Source: Didymodactylos carnosus (Eukaryota > Rotifera > Eurotatoria > Philodinida > Philodinidae). From it: DNA of 29,860 bases. Positions 21,301 to 29,860 of the stretch are shown in pieces (the first letter of the stretch is position 1; every line of letters starts with the position of its first letter). The notes beneath the pieces are model-generated. The model was not told the origin of the DNA. It was given only the letters and a program-made list of their open reading frames with translations, and searched no databases. The stretch covers positions 1 through 29,860 of the forward strand of contig CAJNOQ010001622.1 of assembly GCA_905250885.1 (NCBI GenBank). The letters are read 5' to 3'. A program made the translations under genes and the position numbers.

Positions 21301-24300
21301 TGGAAGTTTTTTCTTCTTTCCTTTATGTATGTAAAAATTTCACACTTACCACGTGTAATAAGTAGTGCAGAGATTTTATTTTTTATTTTCCTTTCTTTCA
21401 TCATAATTGATGAAAATGTTTCATTACCAATTTGCACCCATAATTCTCTTTCAACACAAATACACATGGATAATGATTCATCATCATATCGCTTCAAAGT
21501 TCAAGTTTTTTAAAGACTTTTAATAACAATAACTAGGGAGTTAGCCAACGAATAGCAATAACTGAATAAATAAACGTGAATAATTCTTGTCAAAAAAGAA
21601 CTAATACAAATTTACAAAAACGAAAACATGAATCGTCATTGTTTTCATCATTTTTAATAACTTTTAGAACTAATCCACAATTATCCGATTTAAATTAATT
21701 AAAAAATTATCAATATATTAGTTAATAAAACTAGGTGATCCGACAACAATTACGGAAAGATTTGGATAATATAAACTCATGAAGATCGTTCCAAATAATC
21801 GATTTCTTGTCAACAGTAAAAGATCGAACATACACACTAAATTCAACCAATTATGATGTATCCTAACAAATTAATACGATCGCATTCGTCAATTATTCAA
21901 AATGTAGCAAAAAGCTAGACAAATCTAGTCGAGCGGTAAAGGCATTAAATATCTGTCGACTGAGTATACTCTCTAACAGATGAAATATCAGTTGATCTTA
22001 GGTGAATTCATTTTTCTGATATCCACACAGCCAAAACTGAAAAATTTAGCTTGTTTAACCTAATCGAGACTTTCTTGAGAAAACTGGCGGGACCACGATA
22101 GTAGTTAGCACTTGGATATTTCAATATCTTGTTTACCTGATGATCGAGGCTAGCTTGAGCCGGCTGGGCTATTTAAGATCACTAATATGACAAAGTTTTA
22201 AGATCCTTGAAATTTTTTTTACAAAATTAGTGATTCTAATGTACTATCTTACTCGAACTAAAACAAAATGGTGAATGTTTCTCGTCGACTGAATTACATC
22301 GGGACTTCTGCGGAAAATTTTTTAAAAGTCTATTAGGATTCCGAATGAATTTCCCTACATAGTGGGATTTTCAACTATTGTACATTTATACTCGACACAG
22401 TCGTGCTCTATCCAGAATATCATTCACCTGTAAAACTCCATAATCAGTAGGCGAATAACAGCTACATATGTAGTTCGAGAAATAAAAACATGGCGATTTT
22501 AAAGAGGCAAAATAGTGCAATGATATTTTACAAGTCACTCATTCCAATTAATTATCGTATTCAGACTATAGAAAATTTGTCAACAAGTCAAAGACAAATC
22601 GTACTTCAACAATCATAGCACTACAACGAATTTTGGATTTTTAACGGTAGCCATTATTAAATAGATTTTATTTAAACTAACAAAAACTTTTTATTTATTT
22701 GTTAACCGACGTTTCGATCTCTTCATAGAGCCATTATATAAATAGATTTTTCAATTGTAAATGTTTACTCTCCTTGATAATGGCTCCGTGAGGAGACCGA
22801 AACGTCGGTTAACAACTAAATAAAAGGTTTTGTTACTTTAAATGACTGCCGTTAAGAAGCCAAAATTCGTTTTTTACTAAAACTGTCTCTCTCACATTCC
22901 AGTTACACTAGTCATAAAATCCAATAAGAGAGAACGTTGAAAATAAATAATCATAGTGGAAACATTGACCAACTATCACATCAATAGACGCCAATAGTTT
23001 AGCGTAGACAATAACTAGTACATGTTTAATGAATCTTCCCACTTGTCTTTCTGCTTTTGTCAAGACTCAAGGTATATTTTTAAGTGGTCCAGATACTTTC
23101 TTCGTGAAATTGCAAAGTATATAATAGAGTTGCCAGCTTCACTTTTTTTTACAAACAGTTTTGCAAAAATTTAAATGATTTTACAAAAGATCTAAGCATG
23201 TTCATTCGATTCTGAATGTTTATTAAGTTAGAGATATGTTACCTGTAGATAGAGTCCTAATAAATTGATAGAGAAATGTTCAAACTATCAAACTGTCAAG
23301 TGAAAACTAGGAAATAGTTAAAATAAAAAGATATAAGGAAAACTAATTGAAATTTTTACTTTTCATTTACTCTATTCAAATCTATATGAAACAAATAAAT
23401 TCTTTCAATACTAAAAATTTTATTTTATTCAAATGGCGACAAAACAAAAAGAAAATGTGAGAATAGTCAGTCTTCTATTGCCGATGTGTGTATGACTTTT
23501 GCAACTTAAAACTAAATGAGAAAAATGTTAGATCACACCTTCAATTTGTAAGATGACAGAAATAGACAAGGTTTAGAATAGGTGGCAAGAACAAACTCAT
23601 TATAAACTAATCATTATTGTAAAGTTAGTCTTTAATGTACAAGGATCATTATAAAGAAAAAAACCTTCATAAAAAAACCATTTATAGGTCTTCCTTACAA
23701 AAACGTTTCTTCGTATTCTTCGATGAATTTCAATCCACACAAGGTATATGTTGTTCACAACGTTTGTGAATGAAGCGATTTTTCAAAATTCATTTCTCGC
23801 AACAAAAATGCTAGCTGAGATAAACTAGAACATTGTATTAATCATGACCATCATTTTCTGTATGACAAAATAGAAAAAAAAGAAAGAAAGAAAGAAAGAA
23901 AGTAAAGGTTTTTCTTTCTTAGTATATATTATTCTATTAGAAAATATGTGCAATATAAACAACAGAGAAAAACACGCTGGGAATTTGCTATCAATATAGA
24001 TCTTTGCATTACTTGTTTGCTTTCCACATAATTACTACTATTGTGTTCGACCACCAGAAGAATTCAACTGACAGAGAAAGTCTTGAAAGTTTTGAATAGA
24101 AGTATAGAGATAGCATTTGCATTTTTAATGTAAACAGAGAAAAGGAAAAAATAGTTGGCGTGTGTAGATTTTGTTAAAATAGATATACTAGCTGTTATGA
24201 CTTTGCGTGGAACAGAATGAACTATGCACAAAACAAAATGGCAATAAAAAAAGTCGTTTATGTTCGTTGTATGTAGAAATAAGAGATTATTGTCTAGAAG

Positions 24301-25848
24301 AGCACACAATTATCCTTTAATCACAAAGTATAAGCTCATAGCTATTTTAAGAGGGTTTTCCCAAAACATCAAATTCACAACGGCACAATAGCGTAATACA
24401 TGTTACTAAAGTACACTCTAAGTACGCTCTGATAGAGAAATATGAAAACAAATTATAGTCAAAGGAAAAGTCCGACAAGAAACAATTTCTACTATAGAAA
24501 AGCGTTAGAAGCTAATACTTAGTACATTTTACTCAGCATTCATAAAACAACCTAGCTTGTCTTAGTTTTACATCACGATTTTTTCTCTACAAAGCTGATG
24601 TTTAGCTGTTACAGAAATATTCGCATCTCAAAAGACGTAGACCTTTGATGGACACAGTACCTTGACGTTTGAGTCGTCGATGTTGTATCGAGTGATGTTT
24701 TAACTATTGAAGATCGGTTTCTTCGCCTTCGATAACTTGGGACTACTGGATCACTGACAATTGTTGGTATTTCTCTCCCTAATCAAAAGAACAAAATAGA
24801 AGCAAAATAAATGAGACAATGTATTAAAACATACCCGATCGAGAGCGTATACAAATATTCCCCGTTTCTGCTTGTTCCGTATCACTGGACGAACTTGATC
24901 TTTGTGGCTGTATCCGTTTACTTGTTAGTATAGGCGTGGTTGTTTTCGAACGTTTACGATTTTGAGTTGAGATCTGTTTTTTTAATGAACGACGATTGTG
25001 TGATGGTGATGGAGAATGATCAGATACAGATGATGATGAAGTTGGACGTTGACGTTTCTGAGTTGATTTTAATTTTGTATTAAAATTCTGTTCTTCTTGT
25101 TTTGTGTCTTTTCTACTGCGTTTACGTTTTTGTTGTTTTAATGAAGTTGATAAAACATTATGCACAGATGAAGGTGACGATGGAGAATGCTGACGTACTA
25201 GAGATGGAGGAGGTGTTTGTTTTGATCTTGTACGTTTACGGCTAGTTGAATGTGATATTGTCGATTCGGACGGAACTTGTAAATTAGACTGAACTGTTTG
25301 TGAACGTTGACAACGACGTTGAATACTTTGCTCAGAAATAGCTTCAATTGCGCGTGCTTTTGCTGAACGAACTGTTGATGTTAAAAAATATGACGATAAT
25401 GATTGCTGTTGAGTATTATCTGAAAATAAATTAAAAAGATACTTGTATATTTACAAGTACTGCACTGAAGTAGCGTTTTTATGCAGAAAAGGACGCGGTA
25501 ATAATAGCTTCAATTATCTTGTACGAATTTTATCAGAAATGCACGGAACATTTTATGAGTAACAGGATTCTGCTCCAAGAGATGACTGATTCAACAGAGT
25601 TAGAGATCTTTTAAATTATGAAAACAGCTTCAACAAGAGAGAGCATGTATCGTAATATCAAATTGTGATTACCTTCTGATTTCAATGTTGCTGCGGTACT
25701 TGCCGTTTGATTATTATTCTTTTCGGCACTAAAAAGCGAAGAAAGCGTATTAACCAAAACCAATTACTGTATGTTATCATCGAATGTGACAAACTTACGT
25801 TAATAAGCGTAATGATCTTCTAGTATTTGTGATTGTTGTTTCGGCCAT
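12394..25848 (-). CDS. TRIP12: HECT E3 ubiquitin ligase TRIP12 (Ufd4 family)
   Basis: Nineteen exons encode 2389 aa: 25799-25848, 25673-25728, 24835-25419, 24661-24778, 20355-20913, 20087-20290, 19933-20025, 18897-19879, 18078-18748, 17539-17764, 15979-17320, 15119-15320, 14199-15013, 14034-14129, 13863-13974, 13655-13809, 13036-13428, 12859-12972, 12394-12789. TRIP12 ubiquitinates nuclear targets, including N-end/UFD substrates and RNF168 in the damage response. Residues 1-400 are basic, Ser-rich and disordered. ARM-type repeats run from about 410 to 1010 ([29 protein letters not shown]), interrupted by the WWE domain (about 795-868, LWQW.DDRG). A linker region follows, with [15 protein letters not shown] (about 1610) and [13 protein letters not shown]. 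The HECT domain (about 1990-2389) shows GLGPTLE, FTLPG...IELKKGG and the catalytic Cys2356 (codon 12496-12498) in [15 protein letters not shown]. It is longer than human TRIP12 (about 2000 aa) because of low-complexity segments. Exon 5 joins exon 4 across a 3.7-kb intron in phase. Confidence 0.95.
15321..15978 (-). other. TRIP12 intron 11 (658 bp)
   Basis: This intron is unusually long for the gene. It holds a tRNA-like remnant (15473-15554) and otherwise nothing recognised. The minus-strand frame at 15467-15649 mainly reads through that remnant. Confidence 0.6.
15473..15554 (-). repeat. tRNA-like or SINE-like remnant
   Basis: On the minus strand there is an A-box-like TGGTAGCG (15535-15542) and a good B box, GGTTCGAGTC (15485-15494), about 45 nt apart, as in tRNA genes. 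The ends AAAGGT and ACCTTT can pair, and a T5 run (Pol III stop) follows at once. The T stem and anticodon arm pair poorly, so it is probably a decayed tRNA pseudogene or the head of a SINE. Confidence 0.35.
17765..18077 (-). other. TRIP12 intron 9 (313 bp)
   Basis: Intron flanked by GTTAGT and TATATAG. Nothing else is recognised in it. Confidence 0.6.
22627..22869. mobile_element. Fold-back inverted repeat with hammerhead-like motifs
   Basis: The left arm 22627-22737 and right arm 22777-22869 are imperfect reverse complements around a 39-nt loop. Paired landmarks are CGAATTTTGG, TTAACGG, AACAAAA, TTTTATTTA, GTTAACCGACGTTTCG, a TCTC/TTC segment and CCATTAT. The left arm is about 18 nt longer because it contains an extra copy of an AGCCATTAT..TAAATAGATTTT unit that recurs at the loop edge. 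Read outward from the loop, each arm has C-N-TGANGAGAYC followed by GAAACGTCGG, which resembles a hammerhead ribozyme core (CTGANGA..GAAA) with one extra base and almost no stem II. No coding sequence or clear target-site duplication is seen. It could be a MITE-like hairpin or part of a Penelope-like or retrozyme-type element. Confidence 0.7.
23881..23902. repeat. (AAAG)n microsatellite
   Basis: Five or so AAAG units follow an A run inside TRIP12 intron 4. Confidence 0.85.
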
Positions 25849-25889
25849 AGAGTATGAGTTTCATTCCAGCATTTAATAACTAGAGACAT
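25800..25889 (-). promoter_or_regulatory. Upstream ORF overlapping the TRIP12 start
   Basis: An ATG at 25887-25889 opens a 29-codon frame in a different register. It runs past the TRIP12 ATG (25846-25848) and stops at 25800-25802 within exon 1. If the mRNA contains it, it would reduce TRIP12 translation. An acceptor-like TGTCTCTAG at 25880-25881 lies between the two ATGs and would remove the uORF start if used. Confidence 0.35.
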
Positions 25890-26416
25890 CGTAATACATA
25901 ATAATTATTTGTACATAATCACAAGACCAAAAATAAATAATTTAGAAGAATAGACTGAACAACCAGAATAATGTACAAAACAGAAAAAAGAAGTATGTTT
26001 TATAAATAAGACAAGCGTTTCGGAGCTTTATTTTTTATTTAAAAAATCGTATCGTAAAGATTGTTTTTTACGCCTTTAAATCTAAAACAGCAGCGAAAAA
26101 GAAATAGTATTTGACCATAGTTTGTTATTCGTGACTAAAAAGATTTAGAAAGAGAATATAGAGATATGTTTCAATTGGTCTGAGAAATATGATTTTTTCG
26201 ACACTGGGAAAAATAAAATATTTAAATTCATCTGCAGATGAAAAGATCTTGTAATGTTCAGTTATTTCTTTCTCATGTGTAATCGATCCATCTTTCTCCT
26301 CTATGCTACCACCTGACTGTAGCAATACTTTCGCCATACGATGATGAATAACGGACGGACTGACTAACTCGTCTTCTTCGTCTCGACTACAGTGTATCTC
26401 TCTTTCCTGTAATCAC

Positions 26417-26440
26417 AGAGAGAGAGAGAGAGAGAGAGAG
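26417..26440. repeat. (AG)12 microsatellite upstream of TRIP12
   Basis: Twelve AG units, followed by more GA-rich sequence to about 26455, lie about 570 bp upstream of the TRIP12 ATG. It may be a GAGA/CT-rich promoter element or simply a microsatellite. Confidence 0.85.
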
Positions 26441-29344
26441 GAAGAGCGAGAGAGTCCACTTCGATCTTGCAATCAGATTGGTTAATTTTTTTCAAAAATT
26501 TAGTGCATTATCAGAACGTACTTATGCACTTCGTCCTCCCTAACTTGGAAATACAATAGCCCTTAGTTGTGTAAAAGAGGAGAAAAATTTACAGTTTCAT
26601 TTTCGTGTACTAAGATCTGACCGCATAAACTTATAGAAAAATGAAGTCTAGAGCACTACTCTGAGATAGTGTACTTCATTACTGTTTGAAAGAACAGCTT
26701 GCTAGTCAATGAAGATGTATTGGACTTTTGATTTTAATGGATAGATTAATCCCATCAGACTATCCTCTACACATTCACACAAAACGCAACCTCTGCATCT
26801 ATCATAATGCACGGATGATATTAGTTTTCCAGGAGGGTCCAGAATCGGATCTAACAGTGCTGGTGGCAATGTTTCTAATGAAAATTTTTTCCGGAGTGTA
26901 CGCGTGCACTTTGTTTTCTTTTTGCAAAGTGTACAAAGTGTACTGTTCCAAATCTAAAGGGAAGAAAGCTAATCCACTGAGAAATAAGGAGAATTTGATA
27001 TGTAGAAAATAGAAGAAACTTTCTCATAAGATTTTATTGCGACAAAACACGTTTACAGACACAGCATATATTGAATTAGAAAAAAAATCACAGCTTTGAT
27101 GTTATCCAGGACAAAAATAATATAACTCATTTGACCCGTTCATGATGGACATGGGCGGAGTCAGAACTACAAATTTTTTTACTGAGATCGGGACGGAACT
27201 AGCACTGAAATGTATTTTGTCAAGGAACATGAAAATATTTTTGAAAAAAAGGTGAATTTTTCACTATTTTTCGGAGGTTTTTTGAGTTTTTCCCGAAAAG
27301 TTTACGTTTCATTGTTTTTCGGCTAAACCGTAGTAACGCCACTAATGAATGAAAACATATATTTTACTTATTTTCAGATTTAAGAGACTGCTTACAAAAC
27401 ACATTTTATTTCGATGAAAACTGACTGATTCACGCTGGTTAATAATTTTACAATGGGCTTGTTTTAATCTGTTTTGTCTGATAAATTAGCTAGAAAAGTA
27501 GCAACTTCCGCTTATCCTTTGTTATACCCGCAGGGGCTGCCTAGAAATCCGCCATATATTGCAGAGTTTTCAGCTCTCCGTTGCACGTAAGTCACGACCG
27601 ACGTTCTTCAATCGATGTACTCAAAACTTTTTCAAACTAGCGGACTCTTTTAGATCCACCATTTTGATGAATTTTGACAAAAGATGCTAAGCAAAAAGTT
27701 GTATCACTGCTGAGATATTGAAATTTTACGGAAAGTCTCGAAAAACGCGGATTCCGCCACCTTGAAAATTAGCCAATTTTACGCTCTTGTAATTCAGTAA
27801 CGACAGATTACTTAACCTTGAAGATTTTACCATAAATAGTAGATAGTATCTACTACAAAGCCACGCAACCGCGCGCTTAAAACGTGCTTTCGTTAACAGA
27901 TGGCGCACTAGGGGCCCAAATCCAGAAAACCTTGAATTTTTCTGTAGCACCCATTTCAAGCGAAGTCGACCGTGAGACTTTCAGCCATATTTCCAAATAG
28001 ATTATGTGTCAAAGCTTATTTGATAAAAATTTGACGGTCTCAGATGCTTTTGTTTTCAATCCAAACAATTTGAAATTGCAATTTGCCTAGAAATGACCAT
28101 TTTGGGCGATTTTGAGGAAGGATGTTGTCCATGGAAATGGGATCATTCTGCAGTCCCGTAGTATGCTGTTGGAGTACACCAGGTGTACTATCATAGTCCA
28201 TTCTGTGATTTGTAGGTTTCACTAAAATGGCGTCGGGAACTCGGTTGGGGGACCGAGTTGTTCCAGTCAGTGTATTCCTGCTATCATACATTAAAATACC
28301 ATAAAAACCAGTTCGATCTGCAACTGAAGATCGCACGGTATTCAATGGTAATACAACAACAAGTTGGTTCTACTATTAATATGGCCCTATGTGCAAGTTC
28401 CACTGAGTGAACCTATAATAGGTTCTCTTTTGATGGATTTTCATATGCCGATCAGTGGTTTTTGAGTAACTCAACAACGAATGCCGATAGAAACTTGCGG
28501 TTTTTGCGATTCGATATCCAAGATTTTAAACTAGGTTTTTATAACTAAAACAAGGTTGAAAGCATTTCGGAATGACCGGTTTCCTAGAAGATTTCTGAGA
28601 AACCGTTTCGTAACTGTCAAAGATAAAGCAGGAATATATTGTTTTCTTTTCATGAGTAAATAGCCTAAAGTGTCTTCTTCGAAGTGGGAGCCAAGCGAGA
28701 CTTTGACTTTGAGGGATTCGGACGTGATATGTAATTTCCATGTAGCTCCAGGACTGGTACTCAGTGGCTTGGAGTACCTTGAAAGTGGAAGAGACGTACA
28801 TAGTCGACAGAAGTAATCAGATTCTGAAGTTTTCAACTCGTTCTGGTAAATTTTAATTTACTTCTGAGCTTTTTAACCTTTTTAACATCCTCATCAATCA
28901 CAATCATCAAGAAAATAAGTTTGTGTTACAATTAGTAAATACAAAAAAACAAGTGTGGTTCACTTACTCTTAAATCGGACCAGTGCTTTGAGCTAGTTTT
29001 TCGAAAATCCCTTCGAAGACATCTCAAAATGCCTTTGTTTTTCTACTGGACCAGAACCGCTTTTCCACTCGAAAAATCGTCGATGTGTAGGCATTCAGAA
29101 AAGAAAAAACTGACATTATTTTCTAAAACAAATCGTCTACCGGTTTTTACAATCAAACGAATGGCTTTGCCATATATATAGGCATACGCTGTAGTCTTTT
29201 TATCAATCTAATATTAATAAAGTTTCAGTTCATTTTGTTCCCTATGTCACCAAAGCAACATACTTCTTAACGTTAATTCTCTTCCTTGTTTAACGGGTGG
29301 GCCAGAAATAATGACACACTTTTGTTCTCTTTTATTCCGAGCAC

Positions 29345-29484
29345 AACCGACGTTCGAAGATTCCATTCTAAACTCATTCGATAGAGAATTTTCTGCTCTA
29401 CAAAATCCATCATCATCATTACATATTATTTCATTAGTTTAAAGAATAGTGCAGAGTGGGGACAGATAAGAAGAATAACTGCGA
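29345..29484. repeat. Inverted repeat, left arm
   Basis: This 140-nt arm, starting AACCGACGTTCGAAG, is a near-perfect reverse complement of 29724-29860. The visible differences are a few substitutions and one extra ATC unit in a short CATCATCATCATT run. The arm may extend further left, because its partner is cut by the window edge. Confidence 0.9.
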
Positions 29485-29723
29485 CGGAAGGAACAGGTTA
29501 TAATTATTTTTATTTTTCAAAATCCCACGTCACCCGAAAGTATAGATTAACTTGTGCACTGAAAGCTTCACAATTTAGGTGACTAAACTAATAAGCAGCG
29601 TAGTATGAATGGTAGCGCGCTCAATCCGCTGAACATTTTTATACCATCTTCTTCTCTCAGTTACCACATTATTTCTCGAAAAGTTACACAAAAACGAAAA
29701 GTCACCAAAATTTTGATAGGAAA

Positions 29724-29860
29724 TCGCAGTTATTCTTCTTACCTGTTCCTACTCTGCACTATTCTTTAAAATAATGAAATAATATGTAATGATGGTGGAT
29801 TTTGTACAGCAGAAAATTCTCTATCGAATGAGTTTAGAATGGAATCTTCGAACGTCGGTT
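29724..29860. repeat. Inverted repeat, right arm (cut by window end)
   Basis: This 137-nt arm pairs with 29345-29484 across a 239-nt interior that has no ORF. The sequence reaches the last base still paired, so the true end is outside the window. The structure fits a non-autonomous DNA transposon or fold-back element. Confidence 0.9.

Larger units (their letters stand above)
20914..24660 (-). other. TRIP12 intron 4 (3.7 kb)
   Basis: The donor GTACTGTG follows codon material ending in AG, and the acceptor is CTATTTTAG. The flanking exons join in phase (AG plus T, Ser). It is about 50 times the usual intron length here. It contains a fold-back repeat (22627-22869), an (AAAG)n tract and no convincing gene; the frames at 21107-21513 and 24064-24309 look like chance. 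Confidence 0.75.
25849..29860. other. Gene-free right flank
   Basis: No convincing coding region is seen on either strand in about 4 kb. The left part is the TRIP12 upstream region with a (GA)n tract. The middle (about 27540-28360) has a visibly different, less AT-rich texture. The right end is a long inverted repeat. Frames at 26125-26337, 26728-27012, 27726-27959, 28040-28345 and 28526-28836 lack known domains, splice context and biased codon use. Confidence 0.5.

Noticed and set aside
26125..26337. Minus-strand 70-aa frame upstream of TRIP12
   Set aside because: The first 40 residues look mildly coding-like, but there is no donor site joining it to TRIP12 and no known domain. It may be 5' UTR.
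26728..27012. Plus-strand 94-aa frame
   Set aside because: No domain, poly(A) signal or splice context was recognised; treated as chance.
28040..28345. Minus-strand 101-aa frame
   Set aside because: It resembles no known family and lies in a gene-free, repeat-like region.
29605..29650. tRNA-like GGTAGCGCGC segment inside the terminal inverted repeat
   Set aside because: No B box or foldable cloverleaf follows.
1..29860. CRISPR arrays, prokaryotic operons, phage or toxin systems
   Set aside because: None was seen. The introns, protein families and poly(A) signals are those of an animal nucleus.

Overview
The window is nuclear DNA of an invertebrate animal, and a bdelloid rotifer is my best guess. 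The grounds are AT-rich DNA, compact intron-rich genes, introns mostly 53-70 bp with GT-AG ends, animal-type nuclear proteins, and splice-acceptor signals just upstream of start codons that would suit spliced-leader trans-splicing. The species is not identified. All confidently identified genes lie on the minus strand. Exon models were built by hand by joining frames at GT-AG sites, and each model closes without a stop.

Layout, left to right. 1-679: gene-free flank ending in a poly(A) signal. 680-1963: a RING-less BRCA1-like protein with tandem BRCT domains (358 aa). 2282-3666: YJU2/CCDC94 splicing factor (306 aa). 3779-4058: a possible small plus-strand gene. 4177-4627: a DUF2237 protein (127 aa). 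The block 1865-4920, which holds the 5' end of the BRCA1-like gene, YJU2, the small gene and DUF2237, is repeated directly at 4931-7986. The repeat shows constant spacing and no difference that I could see, and a 10-bp filler separates the copies. The second copy therefore has full YJU2 and DUF2237 genes but only the first 33 codons of the BRCA1-like gene.

8220-11238: IWS1/Spn1 transcription elongation factor (13 exons, 659 aa) with an acidic 21-bp minisatellite. 11239-12393: gene-poor spacer with microsatellites and one doubtful small ORF. 12394-25848: TRIP12/Ufd4-type HECT ubiquitin ligase (19 exons, 2389 aa) with ARM repeats, a WWE domain and a HECT domain with an intact catalytic cysteine. 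Its 3.7-kb intron 4 (20914-24660) carries a fold-back repeat with hammerhead-like motifs, and intron 11 has a tRNA-like remnant. 25849-29860: no convincing gene; it holds the TRIP12 upstream region, a (GA)n tract, a stretch of different base composition, and a large inverted repeat that runs to the window edge.

The identified genes act in the nucleus: splicing (YJU2), Pol II elongation and mRNA processing (IWS1), ubiquitin signalling including the DNA-damage response (TRIP12), and phosphopeptide-dependent DNA-damage signalling (BRCA1-like). Nothing in the sequence shows that they form an operon or a joint pathway. The most notable items are the exact 3-kb duplication, the shortened BRCA1-like protein, and the two inverted-repeat elements.
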